The notes beneath the pieces are model-generated. The model did not search any database, had not been told where the DNA came from, and saw nothing but the letters and a program-made list of their open reading frames with translations. A stretch of DNA of 64,000 nt from Phoronis australis (lineage: Eukaryota > Phoronida > Phoronidae). Positions 24,250 through 38,400 of the stretch are shown here, piece by piece; within the stretch, counting starts at the first letter, position 1, and each line of letters starts with the position of its first letter. The position numbers and the translations under genes were made by a program. The stretch covers positions 282,108 through 346,107 of the forward strand of contig NMRA01000281.1 in the NCBI GenBank assembly GCA_002633005.1, in the 5' to 3' direction.

Positions 24250-27200
24250 GTCGGTTATTAACGAATTGGCTGTCGTGTTTCAGATTCATTACAAAGAAAA
24301 CATCAGATCAAATGCTCTACAGTAAAAAATTACAGATATTTTTAACATTTTATGAAGAGGAAGCTTATAGTTTGCATAAATTAAAATGAATAATTTTCCA
24401 GCATTGGCAAACGTAAACTGGGATTGAGTATTTGGCCTCTGAGAAGGTGTTAAGTTATTAAAATAATATTCATCTTGTAAGATTAAGTGAGTAAGGAGTG
24501 TCGTGAACGTATGTAGTTTGACACGTGCGATGATTTAGTAAATTTATCGCAATAAAAGGATATTCAGGACCCCTGAGAGGTGCGCGCTTACGCTGTGCCG
24601 CCCCATCCTGCGACGGATCGTGTGTCTATTGCCATAGGCTTATACAGTGAGATGCCTTCCATTCTGGACGCTTGCTGGTGAGTACTTGAAAGCACTCTCG
24701 AGAATTAAACCTTTCATCAGACCCTTAAAAATCTTCACAGGAGCTGAGATAGGAGTTTGCTTGATGATAAAGCACCTCGTTTTGTGATTTGTGCTCACGA
24801 GAAAAGAAAACGTGCACAGGATTTCAAGAAATTTGCACACTATGTAAAGCCATATTGATGAAAACGATATCCTAAAATCACTTGTTGATGAAATAATCAC
24901 ACGAGTGGTTGCAACAAAAGAAACATTATTAAATATTAAAAGCGAGACCATTTTCGTATACAGTGTGCACGCATATGCCCATATTGCGCCTGTGATGTAT
25001 TCATGAAATTTCCATAAAATCCACAACTGCCATAAAATACATAGCCCGTCATAAAAAAGAAAGTTCAAAACAATAAAATGAACAGTTGGCAGTCATGTGG
25101 CAGCCTGGTAACCAAGGCAGTTAAGGCTCGTGGGCGTGTCCTAATGTGATACGTCATTCATCACCCCTGATGGCCAATAAAACCCGACGTGTGATGGCGG
25201 ATAGTGAACGATTGTTCGTCGTAATCTAACCGGACATAAAATGAGTGTTGCGGCGCAAACGGGACTCCTCGCGTTTAAATGCCACACGCATTTAAGAACA
25301 ATTTTAGAAGAATTCCATCGAGGAGCAATTTGAAACCATGGGGGTGAGGCCTGATGGTTTCAGTAACGCGTAGCTCCATGCCAAATCTTGTTGACTTTCG
25401 TTTAGACGACCAGCCACTGTGCCTGGAATAAAGAACTAATTAACTGTATTCCTGAAGCGGCAAACAGTAATGGTTTGGCAAAACATTGTTCTTTTGAAGG
25501 TCATCGATGTGTAAAACGATTTTGTTTTTCTACCGAAATTTGATGAATGTATCATTGCCGGAGCTACGTTCTCTCTCCATGATTCAGCATCGTACACCAT
25601 ATTACCGCGCTCCGCTGTAACATCTAACCAAGCAGCTGGGTAACATGTTATATTACATTAACATCTAATTTAGTATGCAACATTACACGAACCGTTACGC
25701 AACGCAAAATTCTACTTGCTAACTTTCGAAATACGAGATTTCTCAGAGCCCACAACAATGTGGTTACTGCTACATAAAAACGAATTTCACTGCTATATCG
25801 TTGAATACGAATTTGCTGATTATTTTTCATTTAGGTTAATATGTCTAAGTTTGTGTATTTATCAAATATAGTTACAGGAATAAAAACACGTAAAGGTATG
25901 TTTTCTGATAATAGAAAATTTGAAGAATTTTATTTTTACTTTATGCCACTCTGCCATTGATTGAGCAACGTGAAAACGTCTATGTATCAAAATTTGCCAA
26001 AAAGAAAGGAGTACCCACAGCAAACCAACGGTATCGATAACATGGCCAAAGTTGTTTCGACATAAATGTGATGAAATCTCAGAAACATAGTTTTCTAAAT
26101 TATCGTTTTGTTTTCATTGTATGCAATTTTTATTACATTCTTAAAAAATCAAATTTTACATTGCTCTTATATCAAAGTGGAACACTTTAAAAAAATTTAA
26201 TAGCGTATTAGAATAGTGCATCATCTTTAAGTTTCGTTTGAATTTGATCAGCCAACGCCGAGATATGATATTTTAACTAAATCGGTTAGTTTTGGACGTT
26301 TTCTATGGGTTTAATAACCTTTCGGAAAACGAGTCTCGTACTGAAGCAGTATTGAAAGCAATTTTCTCCGAAGGATAAATTATTGACGAGAAGTTTGTTT
26401 TCCAAAATCACCATTGATTTCAGCGAATGTTTGGTAGACAAAGGCGAGTATTGGCGATTTGTAATAATATCACAAAATACAACACATTTTGTGATAGTTC
26501 TGATCAAAGCTAACAACCTCAAGAGGTCTATCCCATCCAACGATAATCTCAGAAATACGTTTTTCGAGCGCAAACCCGATAACATCTCTCTAATAACTGA
26601 ATCAAAATATATTTTTTCTGAACCTGCGTGTCTGCTGAAGCTGTTTCCCGAAATGTCGCTTAGTGTCCATTCAGTCAAAAAGTATAGTCAGGAATGGTTC
26701 GCGATACCGGTGTCGAATTTTAAAGATGATGAGAAATGAATGAAGTTGAAAGCTGACGGTACAAAAATGAAATGGCGTGTTTTCTTAAAAACGTTTTGGA
26801 TCACAATTGATGTTCTGAACTATTGCTTGTTAGAGCCGCTGTGTTAAGCTTTTACATGTATGTTCCCGCCTACTCTGAACGACCATAACTGGGTGTTTAG
26901 ACCATTTACCGCTATGGAATTAATATCACACTGCTCTTCACTCAAATTAGGTGTTTTATGCGCGGAAGAACTCACATTTCAATATTTCTTAAGGTCATGT
27001 TCAATAAGTTGGCTGCTCATTTTACAAATCGAACATGGTCCCAGCCATTCAATTGTCAGTTTTCTTCAAGGCTCAAGAATGGTATCGCTTCTAACCAGAG
27101 TTAAGCGCGAAAACAGTTTCACAACTGAAAGTTAGTCTAATCAAGCCATGATTTGACAAAAGGCGGGTCTAGAGTACACCCATAGGTAATGAATGATACC

Positions 27201-30200
27201 GATCAGACTAACAAGACAGCGTTTCCAAAATATCGGCGTGTGTGTTCCGCACCTTCCAAACAGGTCCGGTAAAGTTCATCAGCCATCCATTAAATTTTAA
27301 TTGATGCCATGTTCCGAAACTTAACACTGTCCGGGTTTAACTACCGTGTCGCGCTTGTAAAAAAAGCAGCGATCCATTTGGTAACAACTTCTGACTAGGT
27401 TGACGTACAACACACATATGGTACGGCTCACCAAATGAGGTGTGGCGAAAATCGAGATCTGCACAGTTGACTTGCTGAAAACAGTGGTCTCGTGTTTTAT
27501 CTCTTATTCAGGTACGCTAAATAGCACATGAGCTCGTCGCATGAAAAGAATCCAAAAGGGAGCGAATATACGCAGGTTCATTTGCACTGGTGAAAACAAA
27601 GGAAAGGTTATTTCTAGACGCAAATACAAAAATAAGTAACACGCTGAGCGGCGGTAACAATTACGTGAACGGTTTTGCACGATCGTTGAGCGAAAATTGT
27701 GATGCAACTATGGATGCAAAGTGCAATGGAGTTACCTTTAACTTAGGCTTTGTATCTTTTAGAAATAGGAAACACATGCACAACGTCGAGTTAATGTGCG
27801 CGGGAACAACTCGTTTCTTGATTGACATTAAGCGCCATTGTTGTGGCAACTGATGGATGATGTCTGCAGAGATGGCGGTGACGCCTGAGACGTCAATGCA
27901 AACTTGCATAATGTAAAAATAAACAATTTTCAAGTTTATTCCAGAAAAGACAATTGCCCCTTCATTCGAAAACGATATTGTCAGTTCCGAAAAGGCGGGA
28001 CTCTGGGAAGTACCATGCCAAGGACTGCCTGGATATTGTGCACAAACTTCAATTAGCAATAAAATATTTCATTTTCATTGCTTTAAAACTAGACTGAGAA
28101 CGCTTAATTACACAGTCGACTTTCAAAATTTCGAAGCCGTTTTTTCGACAATAGCTCAGTTTTGGATTTTGACGTGTGCAATGTGCTCAGTTCGCGGCGC
28201 GCGCTCCGTCATCGGAGGGTCAAGATCTTCACTATGCACTCTACATGTAGTTCGTGTAAACTGGAAAAAATCCCCGGACTACATTCAATGCTTCGTTTTC
28301 TGCTGATTTCGATTCCCACATTGACTTGAGGTTTTCCACTGACATCTTTGTGACTCTGGGGGAATGCTTTTCTCAACCAATTTTAACCGCATTTTCCATT
28401 TGAAAACTAAAATAACTGCTAACATGGTCTTCAAAACGAGATCGTAACTCAGACGGTAACTTTGTTCTGATGTTCACTAGGTTCAGGATTTATTTCACCT
28501 TTTGCTTCACTTACGCAAACATTACGTGTACACAGAACTTTCAGTTTAAACAAAGTGCAGCACTGAACCTCACAAGTTTGCAAGTGAGCTTTCCAAACCG
28601 TGCAAGTATCCACAGACACGTCGGGCATTCGAGTATCAAATATTTCAGAACTGTTCGCATAATCCATGATGTCTTCTGACGAAAGGATTTCCTAAACGTT
28701 TATCGTATCATATGGTATTTGTCAAGCCTCCAGTTTACATAATTCGCGTGCATGCATGCAGCTCTGTTTCTGTGTATTTTTATTGGAGAATAATTAATTC
28801 CAGGTATAGTGTCACCCGGAAGAACGAGCAGAGACGCCCGTGTAAGCACGCCACCAGTCCAGCCCTCTATCGGACCGGACCTGAACCAGAATGGGTCGCC
28901 ACATGCACTCCGGCTGTCAATAGCGATAGCTTAGGTGGCGCTGATTCGAGACTACGGCCAGTTGGTTTCGATCGCTACAGCCTGCTGTCACTTCGTCTGT
29001 AAAAGGATCTAGGTAAATAAGATGAGGAGGTGACCGTGAATAAACTGTCAGTGAAACTGGGCTGATAATATGACATCGGAACTGCAGCACAACCTGCACC
29101 GGAACTCGGCAAATTCTTTTCAACCCATGTCATACGCAATGCATTCTGCGAGAAGGGAGCCGTGTAGTTTTCAATTTTATTCATATCTCTTTGACTCGCT
29201 TTATATTCGTTGAAACCTTCTCTCTAACAGTATCTTCTTTTTGTTTTCACCGATTTATAAAATGATTTAGAGGTGAAAGCCGAGAGCGTCAACTTTTTGG
29301 CAAATTGGTTTGCGCTGCGTCATAAGAATGTCCTTAAAGTATTCCATGTACGGTGATCACTATCTCTTGCATCCAAATACACATCCTGTGCGGCTGCCTG
29401 GCAACGGTAATAACACTGCAATTACGTCCCTGCTGCTTACGTTTTTATCAATGCATTTCACCTTCAAACAGGTCGAGTGACCAAACTTAGAAACTGTATG
29501 ACTATAGAACGAAACCTTCATATCGAATTCACCACTCTAAATTAAAATTCGGAAAAGGAAATGCAAAAGAATGAATAAGTCGTTAGCGAGTCCGGAACAA
29601 CGGGATTCCGGGACAAAAGATGGTGTCATCACATGGGACAGCAGACGGGGATCCAGGTCAGGTGACTCGGCTCCCTCTCCTCGAGCACTCTTGGTTTGCT
29701 GCAAAGGAGGAATACAAAGTGCCCCCCTACTAGGGGTAGTACACTGTCCATGTATTTCTGGCAATCGCCAAACCCTGTAGCCATGATGACCCTGGTACAA
29801 GATTAACAAGTGCTTGCCGAGAGCTCAGTGTAGCACACGCGAACCCGCACAGGGTTCGTCACTGGCTTGTCCTCTTGACATCCGCGAACATATTTTGAAG
29901 TCAATGAGGGGACAAGTGTGGTTTATGGTTGAATAAAAGAAATCCGTCACGCCATTAATCTTTCGGACACGAGCGGAGTTAATGGCTCGTAGCTGAAACG
30001 GACCAACTTCCACATGGCGACAATGACAGTCGGCCGTGACGTGCAGAAATGTTGCTCAGCTCTCAACACAATTAAAAAGATATAATACGCGAATTGGAAA
30101 CTGTACGAGAAAAACGAATGGATAAAAAGTTACTAAGCTTTTCTTTTGAACAATGTTTGAAAGCGTGTCATGTGACAACGAACATTTAGCTATTTACATC

Positions 30201-32956
30201 AATTGGAAGTTTTCAATTTGTAAATTATCATTCTAAAAATAAAGCGTACAATGTTTTTAGGATATAGTTTGTACACTGGGCGTGAAATTAATCATCATTT
30301 TCCGATATAACAACAAAATAATGAAGTACACCTTGTCGCTATATGGCAATTGAGTATTTGGTGGACCGTAACATTCGGCATTCTTTCATTCTTGTAACTT
30401 CCTTGCGACCATCACCCGTGTCGTCAAATTCAAATATCACTGTTGTGCAGATAGACATGCAAACGATTCGTAAAATATGACCATTGATATTGCTCGTGCT
30501 TGAAAGAAATTGCATTTTGTCCCTGTCTTCAAAACCAGAATAATAAATTGGGTCAAGTGAAAGACGCCTTTGTGCTCTCACAACGCTAAAATATTTCCTG
30601 TTGGCATGAGTCTAAAGCCACAGTTCGGGCCTATTTAGGTCCCCACAAAAATGAAAAAAACGGAGTGGGTCAGGTTGGACGGCAATTTTGTGATTGGGGA
30701 GCAATTGCCATAGGACTTGAAGTTATTTTGAGTAAATGAAGTCCACAAATTTGACATCTGCTCCTATTTACCCGGATACGGATGTTTCGCCTTGTTCAGT
30801 GGGGAATTTCTTGGCACGAATACATGTACCCTTCAGACAAATGTACATTGGCAAAAATCTGGCAGTTAATGACATATTTTTGTCTAAATTTCTGTAATCT
30901 CAGTGTGCAAGAGCGTTTAAATTCGTCTCCTCTCTTGTATCGGGCAGTTGTGAACTTGTGATTTTTGGTACAAAGCCGAAATTGCAATTTTTGGTCATCT
31001 CTATTCTTACCAGAATACGTAACAAGGCGATAAGGCATGGCTTTGTTGAATTTTTCCATTTCTGAGACACACCATCTAGGGTGTTTTCTGCGAATTATGC
31101 TGTTGTTTTCTTGTGTCTCGGGTGTAAACATGGGCTATTAACCAAGACTTTTGATAAGGTCAAAATCAGCCACTCGATCTGTGATGTTTACCCATGATTT
31201 TTGATCATGGCTCTCCGAGTGAGGTGATACATGTAAATCCACTTTTCATGCTGATAGATGGCGACACCAGATGCGCGACTCTCATTACGTTTTGGTGCCT
31301 ACACAACTGTAAAAATCTTATTTACTCACCAAATGCAATATTCTAACGCCTGGACGGAAATCGGATCCAGCCAGTGGGCGTGTTATGAGATATACCCCAG
31401 CCCAAGGTAACCACTTGGTCGGTGATCATGATCAAACCGTATAATATACAGTAGGTCTCATGCGCAGGACCGCAGGAAGCGGGGGTGGGCCGGGGGTCAT
31501 GTGAAATGCCCGTCTCCCATGTTTACCCTGTTGCCCTCAAGAATCTGCGAGCATGCCTTCGAGAATTGTTTATAATAGCATGTTTTGACAAACAATGAAT
31601 TCATTGGTTTCAGATTTACATGTTTATGTATCTAGGAAAATCGACTGATTCGTGTGATGTTTGACAATTAGAAGCTCATCTTGTAAGAATTGATGATGCT
31701 TCAGTGAACTTAGTTGCAGGCTGAAGTTGGGAAAATCTCCATTATCCGATCCCCAAGTAGTAAAATACATTAGACGATTCTTGCCTATCTGAAATAACCC
31801 TCAAAGATGTTTAGGGAATTCGGAAGTTGTGCAAGGTGTCCCAAAAATGTACATACAATTTAAATGACAAAGCTTTTAGTGTTTATTGACTTAGGAACTA
31901 GATTAGTGGCTTAAATTCAAAAACAGGAATTAAATCTTTAAATCAAATTGAACGCACTGCTCCTGAGCTCGGGTAGATTAAAGTCTTTGCACTTCCTTGA
32001 TGTTTTTTAGTTTCCAGTATCATTGCGCAATAAATTTTCGTTTTCCGAAACTGAGTCGTTTGCTTGCCATTTCTATACATGTATGCGTACAGACCTCGTA
32101 ATTGCTCACCCATCCACTTTTAAAACAAAGTGAAACCACGGTATCTGATCCACGTGAATTGAACTCCTGACGTTGTGCTGAAGTATGGGCACATTTTAGG
32201 GACACCCTGTTCATCATTTGTCCCTCGCCAATAACTTAGAGGACATGATACCTGTATTTTAACAAGGGATATTGAAACAACCCCAAATACAGTGTACCAG
32301 TGTCTTCGGAACCTCAACCTTTCAAAATATGCCTTCAAAGATTGGGTTAAACTGGACCGTAATAAAAATGAATCTTGACCTTAGGGTCAGCGCAGACGGA
32401 TAGCTACGAATTGCCTGTCTCAAGTGGATCATAGCCGAGCTCACCAGTTGCTAGCCTAGCTCTAATCCCGTCCACGCCTCCAGATGGCGGGAGCTGTCAG
32501 CTCACAGTTGGCAGCCCAGCTTCCAGGTATCTCTGTGTTGGCCCTTAGGAGTCATTTTCACTCTTCGTGAAACTTAATTGAAACACGGTTATAATACTCA
32601 AGTTCTGATGGTTGCCTCCCCAACGTTTGCTCCCACCTGAGGCGGGCATGGGAGTACAAAATTAGCTACATGTACATCTACAGAATGGTTAAGGGAGGTG
32701 GTCGGTGGCGAAAGGACTGGGGGAGGGGGCTAACCATGGTTTGGCGACGTCGAATTAGTTGTGCCCTTTCCACTGAGTTGGGTAGGGCCTAATTCAGATT
32801 TGCGGGGACCGGTGTCGCCATGTCGCCGTCGGACAGTCGCTGACTGCAAAAGTTTGGTGGGTTCACACTTTTACGCGATTGACGACCATTCGCGCGATTG
32901 ACAACCTTTCACAATTTTCTTTGGGCATGGGTAGCATGTCGGCAAATAACACCAGA

Positions 32957-32980
32957 AAATTTCGGTTCGGTTCGGTTCGG
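32957..32980. repeat. (TTCGG)4 pentanucleotide repeat
   Basis: Four tandem copies of TTCGG followed by a variant. It lies in a 113-codon open frame that has no other sign of being a gene. Confidence 0.8.
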
Positions 32981-35408
32981 TTCAGTTTCAGCGTTCTTCA
33001 TGCGCGTACCGAGGGGGGGCTCGGGGGTTACCACGTGGCAGAGAAAATAAAGCAATTGCACGTGAACGTTTCGTATGAATCCGATCCGCCATTTCTGAGA
33101 TGTGATGTTCCACAGTTAGACAAATCTTTAACATTTCTAGGGTCCTGCAAAACTTTAACTGAAAACTTCACAGCTGTTCAACGTAGTCAGTTTAAAATGT
33201 ATCTCAAGTTCCAGGGTTAAGCTAAATGGTAGACAACGCAATGTTACATTGATCCGATTAACCTGTTTATGTCCCGCTTAGCATAAGATTACAATCCCGT
33301 ACTCAACATTTGCAAATTATATTTTATACCAGCATGTTTACAATTAAAAATGCGTCGCGTACTTTTGTGCTCCATATATATCGATGAATTTCCTCGGTGG
33401 TAGGATTTTAACAGTCATTTTTAATGGCTATTAAAATGTCTGCAAACATTTCAGTATCGACAAAAAACTGGAGAAAGTAAAAACAAAATATTTTAGAAAG
33501 ATTCTGTTTCGCAGCCAATCAAGTTTTCTGGTAAAAAAATATGTATAGTAGTATGGCTGAAGAGAATCTTTGTGACCAGAAAGCAACACAGTTCAATAAC
33601 TACAAAACTGAGGACTGATTTTATTTGTTCCAATACTTGATGCGGGTGCGTGATGTATGTCCAGTAATAATTACCGCGCGTGACAGCGTGAGAAGAGATA
33701 TATCCTGCATTTAGTTATATCGCAACAAGTAATCACTTACGGCATGATAGGTTTCAATCAGATCTCAGGTTAAACAAAGAATACAACTTTTCTTTACAAT
33801 GAAATATTACCTTGCTCACCTACTGCTTCTGACACCGATCCGATGAGTTTGTTGCCGAAAATGGTCATATCGGCCCACAGTCGGGCGATTACCTGAGATT
33901 ATCGGGAGCATCTAGCGGGCGTCGGGCTTAACAACAATTACCAATCACTACATTAATTACTGATCCGATGACAGATCGCCCGATCATACCACCACCAGGG
34001 TGGGATAAAACTCAATTGGTAAAATAACTATGGAAATGGTCGTGCACCTACGACGTTTTACTGAATTAGCCTGCATATGAATTGATATGTTTTCTGCATA
34101 CGCGATTTTTAATGACAACAATATGCTATCGAAATCAATAGGGTTCGAAGACCATTTCTTGTTTATAACTCCAGTACCCAAAGTGGTTCGTGATGATGAC
34201 CTGCTGTTCCCAACGGATTTTCTTGCCGCAGTCGGACTGAACCATGGTCTCTCAATGAGGACACCACAGCCAGACACTTATATAATGCCGTGTAGTTAAA
34301 GGGACGTCTTCTAATTCAAATCGTGTTTTTCCTTCTGAGCCGCGATACAAAATGTATCCGTACCTTGATCACAGAAAATGACGTACATCATTGAAGAATT
34401 CATTCAGGACACTACCACGTGAAAACGAGCGCCAATACTTCATCATCTTTGACAAAGTTACCCAACCTTTCCAAACTGGTCTGCTCCACATAAACTCCTT
34501 TTGATGGCAGAAACCATTTGCCATCATGGTAAGGACTGTTAATACACTTTTCTTATAGTTTATGCTTCTGTTCTCCGATTGGCTAAAACACGGTACGGTG
34601 AATTCTGTTATGAAGTGATGAGGTGGTACTGACCGGCTTGCCATGGAGTACAGTATCACTTATCAACATTCAAGCCGCCAGGATGACAGAGGTCGCAATT
34701 CGTGAACTGACCGATCAGACGTAGTAGAAATCGTAAACTCCTGAATGCGTAAACGAAATGAGCCGTTGACAGTACATCAAAAAACGCGCCATTCTAAGAA
34801 ATGAAGAAATCAGAGGAAAGAAGCATCGGTGTTAGTATAATAACAGAAATATCGACAGATCCCTCGGGGCATATCAGGTCGGAAGAGCGTTGTTGCCTTC
34901 GAGGTCATATGTCACCTGATGTTGCCCTCGGGATCGGTCCATATATGTATACTAATCAGTCTGTTTCATGTTTTTTTATATTTATACCGCAGGTAAGAAG
35001 GAAATGATCCCTTTTAGATTAATGCGTAGACTGCAAAAAGTCTAACGGTTGCCAGATGGTATTACTTGATATTTCGTTTTTATTAAACGACATACACACG
35101 TGTTGTTAAGTGTGGGTTAGCCGTGCACACATTCAGAATTTTCATCAGTCTGTTTCCGACTGATTGTTGTTGACGTGTTGTTTTGCGGTAAATTAATAAT
35201 GCAATTCACTGGCAATAACCACCAACTTGTATGTGTATGCACCCTTTTGATGTCACAAAGCCTAAATGATCTTTACAGGTGGTTTCTGCAATAACGGTAT
35301 TTTTGTCATGGTGAATCGGTTTACACGACTAGAGTCCATTTTTAATCGAGGAAGGTCACCGTGAAGGACATTGTTTCCCATCAATATCGCATTGACAACA
35401 TTTGAAAG

Positions 35409-35460
35409 ATGGCCGCCGTGAAGAGCATCTCGGCAATAGCGCTTCTCTTGACAATATTGG
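35409..35460 (+). CDS. Cys-rich module gene, exon 1 (signal peptide)
   Basis: ATG in context A-A-A-G-ATG-G. It codes M-A-A-V-K-S-I-S-A-I-A-L-L-L-T-I-L and ends one base into the next codon at donor GTAGGT (35,461). Short basic n-region and aliphatic core: a textbook signal peptide. Phase 1 matches the next exon's acceptor, and the split codon makes Gly. Confidence 0.85.
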
Positions 35461-38400
35461 GTAGGTAATTGTTGGTTAAAAATTAAATAGCAGAGTTAAT
35501 AAAAATTAGTGACAGTTTAATTCGAGAAACTGGAATCATTATGTTATCAAAATTTTGAAGTAAAAAGCGGATATTAAGACTTAGTAATTACGTTTGTGAG
35601 TTAGTTTATGTTCGACACAGGTCCCGAACGACAGAAAGCGCGTTTACAAACTCAGCTTCGAGAGATATAATGATCTTTACAATTGTACTGAAAAAAATAA
35701 AGTAAATGCGTTTTTTTTTGATTAATTGCGTCTGTAATTAGAATATTTAAAGCTAAGTAAGTCTATTGCTACCTTTTTAAGTCAATTTTTAATGGAACTT
35801 GGACCACTGCCACAGATCGTGACATTGGATTTCGCGAATTAATGAGAAATTAATAAATCTTAAATAAATCAATCAGCCAATGTCCAGCAGCTATCGGGTA
35901 TTTCCGATAGATCCCCCTAGGGGCTCTTTTATAAACGTTCGTTTTTCCAAAGTGATTTTGCGTCCACAAAAAGCGCCCCATGGGACTCTTTCGGAAAAAA
36001 CAATGGAGCTTTTTAGGAAACTAAGTATTGTGTCATCATTCAGCAGTGGGCTTAAAAGTTCTGTGAGACAGAGGAAGTAACAACGCTTTAGATTATGAAG
36101 TTGAACTCAGTGATGTTGGCATCGGGGCGGTGATTTGTTTACTCCACCTAAAAGTCAAAGCTTGGTTAATTTGAATTACTAGCTAGGTTTTCCTTTGTCG
36201 TTTGATTGACTACTGTGAGAGTAATCCGGCGACGCCTCCAATGGCAAGATACCGATGCTGAAACTTGAAATGTTTTAGCGTCCTTTCATGGATCAAAATC
36301 GAGAGAATAATGGCAATTTGTCACTTTTCCCATACCTGGGTCCCGTGCCAGAAATGCACAACAATTGTCCCTGATTTTTTTTGTCCTTGTTTCCGAAAGA
36401 GCCCCCACGGGGCTTTATGTTGGCGGGGTTTTATGTTGGCGTTGCTTTATATTGGCGGGGCTTTGCCGGAAATTCCCGGTAAGCCTATTGTAGTCTTGCT
36501 TCTTACTTAGTTTGCTTTCAGAACCTGAGATATCGTAGGATGTACACTACTCATCACAGGCTCACACCTTTATTACACAACGCAAAAATTATTACCACTC
36601 ACACAAACCCTTACAACGGAATCTGAAGATGATGCAAACTTACAACAGACGATTTTCATGGCAAGTGGCGGAAAAATACCAACAGGAAAGTGAATGACGC
36701 ACTAAAAATTGTCTGTACCAAGAGTACTTGAGTACAGTTGTAGTTCAGGTTCCTTGGTAAGGACTTTTGTACATGGTAAGAGTTTTTGCGCTGTGTGGTA
36801 AAGACTGTTCTCGCCCCCTGTGANTTGCCGGAAATTCCCGGTAAGCCTATTGTAGTCTTGCTTCTTACTTAGTTTGCTTTCAGAACCTGAGATATCGGAG
36901 GATGTACACTACTCATCACAGGCTCACACCTTTATTACACAACGCAAAAATTATTACCACTCACACAAACCCTTACAACGGAATCTGAAGATGATGCAAA
37001 CTTACAACAGATGATTTTCATGGCAAGTGGCGGAAAAATACCAACAGGAAAGTGAATGACGCACTAAAAATTGTCTGTACCAAGAGTACTTGAGTACAGT
37101 TGTAGTTCAGGTTCCTTGGTAAGGACTTTTGTACATGGTAAGAGTTTTTGCGCTGTGTGGTAAAGACTGTTCTCGCCCCCTGTGATGACTCATGATGCGC
37201 TGCGTAGTAAAGACTGTTCTCGCCTCCTGTGATGACTCGTGATGCGCTGTGTGATAAAGACTGTTCTCGCCCTCTGTGATGACTCATGATGCGCTGTGTG
37301 ATAAAGACTGTTCTCGCCCCCTGTGATGACTCATGATGCGCTGTGTGATGAAGACTGTTCTCGCCCCCTGTGATGACTCATGATTTCAATGTAGATATCT
37401 AAACACCAAGTAATCATTGGATGCGATATTTCTGCCTGTCCCAAGGACACGAAAAAACTGGCCAAAGTGACACGAATTTATTCAAGTGGCGATTTTTCGG
37501 AACCCCGTATACTGGTAAACATTTGTCTCGATAAAATTTTAATCTACCTGGGGAGCTGAAGCCAGATGACATTGCCAAAAGACTAAAGTACACCTGCGCA
37601 ATGCGGTTATGACTGTGTAGAAGTTGCTGTCGTAAACATGTATTTACGCATGGGTTAAAAAGTATTGAGCGATTACAAAACAACTTTCCAACATTGTCCA
37701 GGTTATTATACAGAAATTTGATAGAGATATTTACATGAAAGAGTATTGAACTGATAATTTTGAAAATAATTAGTGAGAAAGGTGAACAACAACAGCCACA
37801 CCTACAAAAACTTTAAAGGAACACAGATGGTTTAAAGGGACAAAGAAACGAAAAACGTATTTTTTGGATTATCGTTGGGTAAGATAATAATAAGCTTTGA
37901 CTAGAGATAGGAAACATCAAAATACGCCGTGTTATGTAATTTTATTGGAAATAGTCGATTAGGAACTTTGACTTCCAGAAATCGTGGTGGTGAACGTACA
38001 AGAAGATTGAAAAGCTAAAAGAGACGATAATCCACGTGCCTTCTTTCAAAAACTTTGGATTTGGGGCTCTTGTTGTTATAAAAGCGCTCTCATCTTCTTT
38101 CTTCCTCATTTTAGAATGATTTCTAAGTTTGAGAAGAACTGTTTCGTTGTTAGGTCGGTTGTTTATCACGACGGTGACTTCCAGGAAATTTAACGGAAAC
38201 AGTTTCAATTCAAAGAATAAGAACGCAATCATGTTGTAGTGGAAGCGCAAACAAGCCTGTGAAGACAGTGTTTCTAACGCCAGAACATGGTTTACAGCTG
38301 CATCATCGAATGGTGGCAAAAGTCATCAAGATCGTTTCGCGTTTTGTCCCTGCTGCCTTTCATGTAAATAACGTGATTTGTGAACGCAGACAGGGTCGCT

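Larger units (their letters stand above)
18640..35400. other. Gene-poor region upstream of FoxF
   Basis: About 17 kb between the FoxF start and the first exon of the next gene, with no exon that could be supported. It holds a complete MITE (24,102-24,241), a scatter of degenerate A-A-A-A-A-T-Y-G-T-A motifs near 19,975-20,195, and short open frames on both strands with no motif. A region like this beside a developmental transcription factor often carries enhancers, but none can be pointed to from one sequence. Confidence 0.45.

Noticed and set aside
24640-25068. 142-codon hydrophobic minus-strand frame
   Set aside because: No ATG at its start, no splice signals or family motif; hydrophobic readings are common in AT-rich DNA.
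26286-26739. Overlapping open frames of 118 and 130 codons on opposite strands
   Set aside because: Both open at once, neither with motif, and no splice context to prefer one.
27590-28059. Opposed open frames of 87 and 132 codons
   Set aside because: No recognisable domain or exon borders; cannot choose a strand.
29571-29780. Plus-strand frame beginning M-N-K-S-L-A-S-P-E-Q
   Set aside because: Protein-like start and a possible donor CAG|GTCAGG, but no downstream exon in phase could be found.
37018-37287. Minus-strand frame with S-H-H-R-G-R-E-like repeats
   Set aside because: Reads through the 47-bp tandem repeat.
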